A stretch of 28,142 nucleotides of DNA, from the NCBI RefSeq assembly GCF_001039355.2, contig NW_019774000.1, forward strand, positions 1 through 28,142, written 5' to 3'. Positions 20,953 through 28,142 of the stretch are shown here, piece by piece. The DNA comes from Lingula anatina. Lineage: Eukaryota; Brachiopoda; Lingulata; Lingulida; Lingulidae. A program made the position numbers and the translations under genes. The notes under the pieces are model-generated. The model made no database searches. It was given only the letters and a program-made list of their open reading frames with translations, and was not told the DNA's origin. Within the stretch, counting starts at the first letter, position 1, and the number at the start of each line of letters is the position of its first letter.

Positions 20953-23194
20953 CTGTTAGTTAATCCGTGTGATCATCCAACTACAGAAGAAATTTCTGTC
21001 CATTTCAATGGTAGGTACCTTTGACCGAATGCACTCCATAAATCTTCCACACTCTACCCCTTGTATAACCGTAATATATGAAATGAATTTAGAATAATTT
21101 TGTTTTTTGTTTGGATAAACAAACACTTTTCTGTAAATTTATTTTCAGTAATCTAATCTCTATAGAGAGACTAATGTCTAATCTAAACTCTAGAGACTAA
21201 ACTAGATACAAAACTGATTACAATTGAAAAATATGACACCCAAATACGCTATGCCAATGCTATTACTTGTACCATTTACGAGCTAAAGTAACTAACTGAA
21301 TGTCTTTTTTATATAAAGGCTCCCAAAGATACGTACATTACGTCAGTCGAAGACACTGGGGTGCAATGCTAGGCCGTGACACGCCTAACGAGTTCCTCAC
21401 GCACCCCGTGAAAAATGTCATCATCATTACACGTAATCTGTACAGGTTTTGTAACACAAGCACCGAATGCTGCCAAAAAGTACAGTTATTGCAAAAGGAA
21501 GACATGTCGGAAAAATTCAGCAAGTATTTTGTCAAATAATTTTACGCACCACGTTGATTGTGTTGTTAATAGTAACCTTTAATGGTGTGATTGTAGGAAA
21601 ATAATGAAATGCAAATAGCTTTTGACTTTACTTGTCAATTTGGATTTTGGTTCTATTCTATTTGGTTTTATTCTGGCGAAAAAAATACTAGACAAAAAAG
21701 AACACACTGTCTATAATTCTTTAGAAATTTATAGCAATCATTTGTCTCATTAAATGGTCGGCATTTATTTTGGATTTAGCCATGCCAGCACTGCCCCGAC
21801 CTAACCAAATACGCGTTATTCTAAGGGGAAAAGAATGCACTGTATCTGGCATATCATCTTGATGAATGCCACGCAAGAAGGTCGACAGAGTGATAAAAAT
21901 ACATTACCCTGCTTTGGGGTGTATGTGTTCGTCTTTTCTTACTTCCCTGGTCAGTGTGTACTTCCTAGAGATGAGAAGAGGGAAAACTTGATACAGGCTG
22001 GCGGTTTAAACAATAATCATGAAAGGCTGAATAAGGCGATTTAATTCTGATGTGTGTAGAGTGCAACGCGGGTAAATAAGGTGATTAGATATAGATAACT
22101 ATACTCAAATTGAACTCACACGTATACAGTTAAAAATGTACACGAGGCAGTGCTTTCTTTTATTTCTCAAACAGATTACAATGACATCGCGTACAACTTT
22201 GTGGTCGGATATGATGGTGTTGTCTACGAAGGAACGGGATGGGACATACAAGGGGCTCACAGTTTAAGGTGAGACACTTTCGTGAACATATCAAAAGGAA
22301 CGGACTTGTGCAAAACATATAATTAAGTGTAATTTCACTTACCTCAACCAGATTTAAGTTCTTATTCAAAATTTAGGAATTGGAAGTGTTAATGCCGAGC
22401 AGGTTTTTTGATCAGATTATTTTGAAATCATTATTATTCGGGAAACTGTGGAAGACTGAGATGGCTTTTAAAGGCATACAGTGCGCGTTACACTTTTATG
22501 AAGTTTTGAAATTTCCAGTAAAATGTTAATCTTACAGTTTTATTCAGTAAAGATCAAAATCTCATTTTGTGCCTTCAGCGTTGGAGGGAGGAGTGTTAAG
22601 TAGTCTTTTGTGCCGTTTTTCATAAGTAGTTTTTGTCATAGAAAATAAGCCGTTTGAGCAAAGCGTCATATTTTGTCTTCCTGGACATAATTTGGCATGA
22701 TCTGTGTCTAGTACATTTACTCAGTGGAAATACTGTTTGATTATATTGAAGATTGACAATTCCCAAATTTTTATCATTTTGCAATCACCATTTGAAAAAA
22801 AACGAACCATTCATTGCCTCCAATCTGCTATTTGTTTAGAAATTAATCGCATTTGCTCGTATCTAAATCTCGAATGTTACAAACCACCGCTGATTTTGTT
22901 TTGAACCTCTTTAATGAAGTCCGCACTTTATGCTTTAGATGGAACGAAAAAAGCATAGGAGTTGCTTTTCTTGGGATGGAACAGCTCAAACCGTCTCCAA
23001 TTGCACTTGAGGCAGCGCAGACTTTACTCCATTACGGCGTACAGATCGGAAAGTTGGATAACAACTATTCTCTATATGCCCATTGCCAGGTGACAAACGC
23101 CGATAAAAGTCCCGGTGTTGAAGTCTTGCAGCAGATGAGGGAATGGGATCCTCCTTTAGTAGGTCTAATAGTTATTAAAATAGCAGATATATAG
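20362..23194 (+). CDS. HEPN-TM-PGRP receptor: type II membrane peptidoglycan-recognition protein with a cytosolic DZIP3-like HEPN domain
   Basis: Exons 20362-21010, 21319-21519, 22175-22268 and 22939-23194 join in exact phase (G|GC, A|AT, AG|A) to give 399 aa. Residues ~10-150 are a DZIP3-type HEPN domain: [11 protein letters not shown] (56-65), [18 protein letters not shown] (71-88), PP near 90 and a [11 protein letters not shown] helix (110-120). The catalytic Arg-Asn-x4-His is replaced by Lys-Lys and Ser. One membrane helix spans 176-200, preceded by basic RSKK, so the N-terminus should be cytosolic. Residues ~221-388 are a PGRP domain: VSRRHWGA (225-232), the C261/C267 disulphide pair, [14 protein letters not shown] (285-298), VYEGTGW (300-306), SIGVAFLG (320-327) and AHCQV (362-366). 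Zinc ligands are mostly lost (Ile at the first His, Ser372 for Cys), so it should bind peptidoglycan without amidase activity. Intron 2 has a GC donor. The last exon may instead splice at 23158 to 25535. Confidence 0.85.
21011..22938 (+). other. introns 21011-21318, 21520-22174 and 22269-22938 of the receptor gene
   Basis: The first and third are GT-AG (gtaggt...ataaag; gtgaga...gctttag). The middle one begins GCAAGT and ends AG. They are AT-rich, and the ORFs in them (for example 21835-22044) have no coding support or family match. Confidence 0.7.
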
Positions 23195-23474
23195 CTGGCT
23201 TTTATACGGTAGTTTTTCTTTATTATAACGCCATTTTTGGATTGTTTGGATTGCTTGCAGACGGGGGAAAGAGAGAGGGATTCAGATTTTGTGTTCTTTT
23301 TCATATCGAGGCCAATGGAGTATTTTTCACCGTGTGCATTTCTGCATCATAATTTACATATATGGGATTAATTTTGATAACCTGTTGTAGAAGAAACTAT
23401 AAACTGTGGGTTTCACGTTTGGAGGCTATTCTACTTAAAATGGCAATGTAACATTTTTTTTTGAGAAAATCAAC

Positions 23475-24757
23475 TACAGAGGGTGACAAAGTATTGCACC
23501 ATCTGCTTGAATTGTGCGCATTGTGACCGGGGGGGGGGGGGGGGGGTCGTTTGTAAAAAGAGATCTGTGACGTATTTTCATCCATGTGCACTATAAAGAA
23601 TGCCATTAAAGGTGTAACCCCCATTTGGATGTCAGTTAAGTTTCTATCATGGTGCAGGTTTTGGAGCTCCCAAATGAAAGAAGATAAGAAATTGTTTCTC
23701 TGAGGGACAAGGGAATAAATGTCCCCCAAGTAGTCGCCAGATATGGTGTTTCTGCATGGTCAGCCTGTATAAAGGGATTGCAGAAGGATGGGGTACACTG
23801 ATGCCACCCGAAGAACACTAGTGCCAGAGACGACAGGTGTCTTTTTATGCTGTCAATTAAGGCTAAGGAGATCTGTGTCATGCCGCGAATAAGCTTTGCA
23901 GTAGTCGCTCAATTTGCAAGTTATGGCTAGCAAAAGTAATGTCCAAAGAAGGCTCCATGCTAAAGGAATTCACACCAGGGTAGAAAAGAGGAAACCAACC
24001 ATCACCTTGGTAAACAGACGAAAGAGAGTGGCATGGGATAAAAGAACCGTTGCATGGACCGTAGGTCAGAACTGGCGCCTTTTTGTAATGTATAAAAATC
24101 GTCATCCAATTATGCCTGCCTGCTAGGCAGTCCACTTCAGTAATGGTTCGGGGATGCATTGCTTTCTAAGAAATTGGTGAACTGAGGTTAGTGCATCGAA
24201 ACCTGAACCACAAGCGTCACACTGAATTTCTAGATCAGCACCTTTTACCATCGGTGGAAAACATTTTAGGATAGGAATCATCCGTTCATCTTCCAAGCTT
24301 TTAACGCTACACCCAACAGGCCCATGCAGGGCTATACAAGAGTGACTTTACCAGCCTGGCATCAATAGGGTGGATTGGCCTGCCCAATCACCACACACAA
24401 ACCTCATTGAAAACCTCTTGAATGAGATTGTAAGTAAATTGACATAGCACAAACGCTCTTACCCATAGTTTCTTATAACAGCTTAGGCAAACAGCCCCCA
24501 GAAGATTACTGAACCGTTATTAGGCTACACCCAGAAGGATAGTAGTATATTGAGAACACGAAGGTACACTGTATCCTTCAGAATATTAATACTGACATAA
24601 TAGCATGGGTATGTAAGTGCAAATTACTGGTCTATAAATCTGGAGTAAAGATACTCATATAACCGGTTTTCAATAAAACACTAATTGAAAAACCTAACAA
24701 ATTCAGCTGTTGTTTCCCATTAAGCAACTGGTGCTATGCTTTTGTCACCCCTCTGTA
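23475..24757 (+). mobile_element. second Tc1/mariner element, different family from 17240-18781
   Basis: Flanked by TA (23475-23476 and 24756-24757). The left end CAGAGGGTGACAAAGTATTG and the reverse-complemented right end CAGAGGGGTGACAAAAGCAT are inverted repeats. The 1.28-kb interior holds a plus-strand transposase relic. An 18-G run (23529-23546) lies inside the left end. If the receptor's last exon is 25535-25681, this element sits in its final intron. Confidence 0.85.
23660..24440 (+). pseudogene. Tc1-like transposase pseudogene
   Basis: Broken plus-strand frames follow transposase order. First comes a helix-turn-helix region (VSLRDKG, VPQVVARYGVSAWS-like, near 23690-23790). Next is NVQRRLHAKGIHTRVEKRKP (near 23938-23997) with RRKRVAWDKRTVAWTVGQNW (near 24020-24078). 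Then come MVRGCIAF (near 24143), HKRHTEFLDQHLLP and finally WPAQSPHTNLIENLLNEI (near 24376-24430). Stop codons and frame changes interrupt it throughout. Confidence 0.8.
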
Positions 24758-25534
24758 CTTTTACAGACACATTTAATAGGTTCGTGGGATGTGCAGTAGT
24801 GGGGCAGGTGAGGGTGGGGGGGGAGGGGAGGCCGTGTCCAGATTAGTAACGCAGTCGGCAAAAATAACCTGCTTATTTGTATTAAAGGTCTGTTCCCCGA
24901 GATTTTCTCAGCCCACAGATTGGAATATATAGGAACTGCACACTAAAATTACGTCAGACATTAGGAAACGCTTTACTTATTGAAAAATTAAAATATATGT
25001 TTTCTGTGTATATTGAGAGTTAACCTTGCCTGGTTTACACCTAATTCAGCTTATGTAATCTGCAAAGTTGCATACATGTGTTCTGCACGCCCAGGGTTCC
25101 TTTCAATTGGTTTTTAACATTTGGTTTGATTCGCCCCTTTAAAGGTTTTACTTTTTAGATTAAAATTTTTCCCTGGTTCAAATCTATTTTCAAACAGCCA
25201 AGAAAAAGAACATAACAATAAAGTCAAATTATCATATCTGTCCATTCAGAGACATTCAATTCATTATCTTCCGATTGAAGCTGCAAGAAGAAAATAGGAA
25301 AATAGTAACGGTTCAAAAAATGTTCAGTTCAAGCAAGTTTTAGTTTCACAAAGGACGCAAAACACCGGCTGATCCAAAATCAGTGTTGATTCTGTGTTGC
25401 TTGTTAATTGTGTTGATTGTATGTTTTAGCCAAAATTTCATGAAATATCCTTATACCCGTATCTCACCCACACACAGCATACCACTAGTTTAAATGTCAT
25501 TAATGAAGAAAATACTGGTTTCTTTTTTCTCTAG
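24758..25534. other. non-coding stretch between the Tc1 element and the terminal exon
   Basis: AT-rich, with a short G-rich run near 24807-24830. It ends in a strong pyrimidine tract and acceptor (tttttctctag, 25524-25534). No gene is visible in it. Confidence 0.6.
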
Positions 25535-25681
25535 GAAAAACGTCTTATTTCCATTGAAGATCAAGCGACCAGGAGGCGCATTCGAGAAAAGAAAGGCTTT
25601 TGGTGCTGTTTGGAATTCGAGCATGACCAAACGAATAAATCCTTTGAGCTTCCGTGTGGAGATGGTTTTGACGAACTGTAA
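25535..25681 (+). CDS. terminal coding exon, candidate alternative last exon of the HEPN-PGRP receptor
   Basis: A strong acceptor (ttcttttttctctag) opens 48 codons in phase 0 ending at TAA, followed by AATAAA at 25987-25992. The peptide starts EKRLISIEDQATRRRIREKK and continues with CC and one more Cys in a short acidic tail ending GDGFDEL. It has no start of its own, so it needs an upstream plus-strand gene, and the PGRP gene is the only candidate here. A gtaggt donor at 23159 follows codon Leu388 in phase 0 and would join exactly, giving a 436-aa protein with a basic then Cys-containing extension after the PGRP fold. The receptor's first intron uses the same gtaggt donor. An uncaptured gene or exon is the alternative. 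Confidence 0.6.
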   Translation, partial: EKRLISIEDQATRRRIREKKGFWCCLEFEHDQTNKSFELPCGDGFDEL

Positions 25682-25986
25682 TCTGCCTCTATAACCCAAG
25701 GTGGACTTCATTATCTCATTTCACCGCTGTTCAGCTACCCGTGCTTTTCTGTTCTACAATTTTGACATCAGTTACGAACCTCTGGGTTATATTACTGAAT
25801 AACGACTTGACAACATCCTTGATAAACTATAAGCAATCGCTACGTCTTTCAACTATACAACCGCATTGAAATATATAATATGAAAGTAAAAGATACTATT
25901 GTGAAAAAATCTTCGTTCATTTGTGACATTTTTTATGGTTCAATCTCCAGAATTTAAATTATTTTTTGGTCATGGAACTGTCATTA

Positions 25987-25992
25987 AATAAA
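25987..25992 (+). terminator. polyadenylation signal after the terminal exon
   Basis: AATAAA, overlapping an ATTAAA at 25983-25988, about 305 bases after the TAA. No comparable signal follows the alternative stop at 23192-23194 before the Tc1 element begins. Confidence 0.55.
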
Positions 25993-26646
25993 TATATAAT
26001 TTATTCTATTCTTTTAAAAATTGTCATGTTAATCTCATACCCAGTATTTTATGTTCGTAATGTTACCGGACCACGTGATCAACAGTTTTAAAACGCAGAA
26101 GATATTTATATCGTCAAATTCTCCCGATTCTCCGATTTAAAATTTGTAACGTTTTACATATTTCTTATAACCTTAGAGTACATGTGATATCGTAAATTCA
26201 GGAACAATGTATTCCCATGGTTTAAGAGACAGATCTTGTCACTAAGACGGGGCCAACTTACCCAGGGTTCCAACTAGCCCCGGTCTCCCCTACAGCCGGA
26301 GTTGAAGTGAGCTAGGCGGCTACTAATCTTTTCAGTTGAATGCGGTATAAAGTACAGGATAAATGTTTTGTTGTTATAGAACCTAGGTCTAGGAGAGAGA
26401 GTATTGGAAATGTCTGATGTACATGTGCTATGTTACACAGCATCATAATCAGGCTCAGTGGCAATAAGACGCCTTTTCCCGAGCTGTCCGAGATCAATCC
26501 GCTACTTAGATTCATTACTGTTTTGTAGTCTTCAGATAAGAATACTGGTAAGTCGGAACTTTTTTTATTCATAAAGATAAAACATATCAACAAAACACGG
26601 GGGGCATTGCACCGGTGGTTTTAACAAAAAAGAACCCTCGTCGGGA

Positions 26647-26835
26647 TCATGTCGATACTCCCCCGCACCGATACTCCCCCTAGTAGTATGCACATCGATA
26701 AAACCCACACCGATATCCCAGCATCGATTCGTCCCTGTAAAATTACCGTTATACGCACACCTTTACCCCCCTCCCCTAATCGACATCCCCCCCCCCCCCC
26801 CGCATCGTTGCTTCCCCGCATCGTTACTCCCCTGA
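26647..26835. repeat. degenerate tandem repeat of CGATACTCCCC-like units
   Basis: Units such as CGATACTCCCCC, CACCGATACTCCCCC, CACCGATATCCC, GCATCGTTGCTTCCCC and GCATCGTTACTCCCC recur in order. A shorter relative lies at 3957-4020 (GCCGATACGTCTCC, GCATCGTAGCTCCCCC, GCACCTTTACTCCCC). Confidence 0.7.
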
Positions 26836-27199
26836 TGCAATTTTCATATAACCGACATTGTTACACATCGATATTATAGATTATATCAAAAATAACCATA
26901 TAAATTTGATGAGTTGGCCAACTAGCCAGGAGCGAGGCCTACCCTAAGGAGGATTTTTTTTCAAATGGAAAGATGCATTGGGTAGGCCCATTGGTGTGTT
27001 ATGTGGAAAATTTACAATTGACTGCAGGGAAACCCTTGATGACGTTGCTTTTATGCTTTTTAATCACCTACACTTTGGACTTGATATACCCCTTTGAATA
27101 AACAATATTTCTTTTAAATTCCAAGCCCAACGGACAATAGAATTTAGTTGCTATGCTCATTAACCGTATTTGAAATAAAAAAATTGGGGTCCGCCATAT

Positions 27200-27360
27200 A
27201 GATAAACGTCCCAATAAAATATTCGTCCCGATAGATACGTCTCTATACATACACGTTTCAATAGATTTACGTCTCGTTAAATTTACGTTCCGATAGATCC
27301 ACCAACAGATTCCTATAAACCCACGTATCTTTAGATCCAGGTACCGCTAGATCCATCTAT
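27200..27360. repeat. degenerate short repeat of GATAGAT-ACGTC-like units
   Basis: Units near 16-19 bases recur: CCCGATAGATACGTCTC, CAATAGATTTACGTCTC, GTTAAATTTACGTTCC, CGATAGATCCACC, TTTAGATCCAGGTACC and GCTAGATCC. It looks like an old, decayed tandem array. Confidence 0.6.
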
Positions 27361-27599
27361 CTGACATCGTAATCGGCTAAAAGGCCGATATCAACTTGTG
27401 ATACAGGTATGAGGCTTTCGAGTGATAGTCTGGCTGCGAATACTGATCCACTTAGTGATCTGACTTAATTACAACCTGATATTTATTATTTATTCATTTA
27501 TTTATGTATTTATATATTTATTAGGTGTTCAAACAAGACATACATGTACGTTCGCGTCTACACGTGTATCACTCAAGTTCGGGAACGCGTCGTAAACAT

Positions 27600-27868
27600 G
27601 AAACAGAACACATTTTAAGTGTGCAAATATTACATTTTGAGAACGCTTTAAACAGTGTTCTGGCACCAGAACACTGAGCGTTGTGAAATATAGAACACAT
27701 TTTTATGTTCTTTTTTTTGTTTTGTTTTGTTTAGAACACGTGCATTAACATGAAAATTCAGAACACTTTTTACGTGTTCGAATGTTACATTTTGAGAACG
27801 CATTAAACAGTGTTCTGACGCTAGAACAGTAAGCGTTGTGAAATATAGAACACATTTTTTTTCTTTTT
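27600..27868. repeat. two-copy direct repeat rich in GAACAC/GTGTTC
   Basis: Copy 1 (about 27603-27709) and copy 2 (about 27749-27868) share CAGAACAC, TTACATTTTGAGAACGC, TTAAACAGTGTTCTG and GCGTTGTGAAATATAGAAC (then ACATTTTT) in the same order. Each copy also contains GTGTTC and GAACAC in opposite orientation, so each can fold. Confidence 0.8.
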
Positions 27869-28142
27869 GTGTTCTTTCACTGAGTATTGTGTGAAAACGA
27901 TCTAGTAGAATAATATATATCTGAAAGGATTAATATGTGTACTGTCGTTTTAAAGAAGTGCATTTTATGTATTATGTAGTAGTATACCAACCATTTTCAG
28001 GGCCGTAGCCTGAGAAAAATGCCAGGGGGGGCAGTAAGCGGACACGAGGGGGGTGGGTGTAATATTTAGTCACTTTCCACGGTGTGGAAAAATTTTAAAA
28101 ACTGTATGTATAATACTGCATTCTGGTGTCAGAAATTGTGGG

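Larger units (their letters stand above)
25993..28142. other. repeat-rich region without a supported gene
   Basis: Holds degenerate GATA/CTCCCC repeats with a 15-C run (26787-26801), a degenerate short-unit repeat (27200-27360), a TTTA-rich tract (27481-27522) and a two-copy GAACAC-rich repeat. The ORFs here are low-complexity products of those repeats. Confidence 0.6.

Noticed and set aside
21835-22044. 69-codon frame inside receptor intron 2
   Set aside because: It lies wholly within an intron defined by phase-matched exons and shows no domain or splice support.
23914-24126. 70-codon frame as a small host gene
   Set aside because: It is part of a decayed Tc1 transposase inside an element with TA-flanked inverted ends.
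26649-26879. Pro-rich 76-codon frame
   Set aside because: It is a translation of the degenerate CTCCCC repeat and a 15-C run.
1-28142. CRISPR array, tRNA or rRNA genes
   Set aside because: I looked for evenly spaced identical repeats, cloverleaf-like A/B boxes and rRNA-like conserved blocks and saw none. A tRNAscan or Infernal run would settle the RNA genes.

Overview
The window is animal nuclear DNA. It is AT-rich, with short GT-AG introns, AATAAA signals, microsatellites, MITE-like foldbacks and decayed Tc1/mariner copies. The gene content (a PGRP, a DZIP3-type HEPN domain and a death-domain protein) fits a lophotrochozoan, most likely a bivalve or other mollusc. The species cannot be fixed from the sequence. 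All intron-exon structures below were assembled by eye from splice sites and codon phase.

Layout. 121-1778 (+): last three exons of an acidic, Ser-rich gene of unknown identity. 1803-4365: intergenic, with a diverged tandem duplication and an (AAAT)n tract. 4473-5993 (-): a five-exon, all-phase-0 gene for a 302-aa charged coiled-coil protein, with a promoter rich in CRE-like sites. 8317-11059 (+): a complete five-exon gene for a 425-aa multi-pass membrane protein of no family I recognise. 11.6-16 kb: gene-poor, with two MITE-like inverted-repeat elements, two Tc1 relics and a small unassigned cluster of exon-like pieces. 16133-16492 (+): a 119-aa death-domain-only protein. 17240-18781: a Tc1-like element with a broken transposase. 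18530-20952: a ~1.2 kb near-identical duplication across a 4-N gap, probably two haplotypes kept in one scaffold. 20362-23194, possibly to 25681 (+): the main gene. 23475-24757: a second Tc1-like element, lying downstream of that gene or in its last intron. 26-28 kb: simple and degenerate repeats with no supported gene.

The main finding is the gene starting at 20362. It joins an N-terminal DZIP3-like HEPN domain, one transmembrane helix and a C-terminal peptidoglycan-recognition (PGRP) domain. This is a plausible type II membrane receptor with an extracellular bacterial sensor and a cytosolic HEPN domain. The PGRP half lacks amidase zinc ligands and the HEPN half lacks its ribonuclease motif, so both look like recognition or scaffold modules rather than enzymes. 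A stand-alone death-domain protein lies about 4 kb upstream on the same strand and could be a signalling partner, though that link rests on position alone. The architecture is analogous to insect PGRP-LC, but the cytosolic domain is different.
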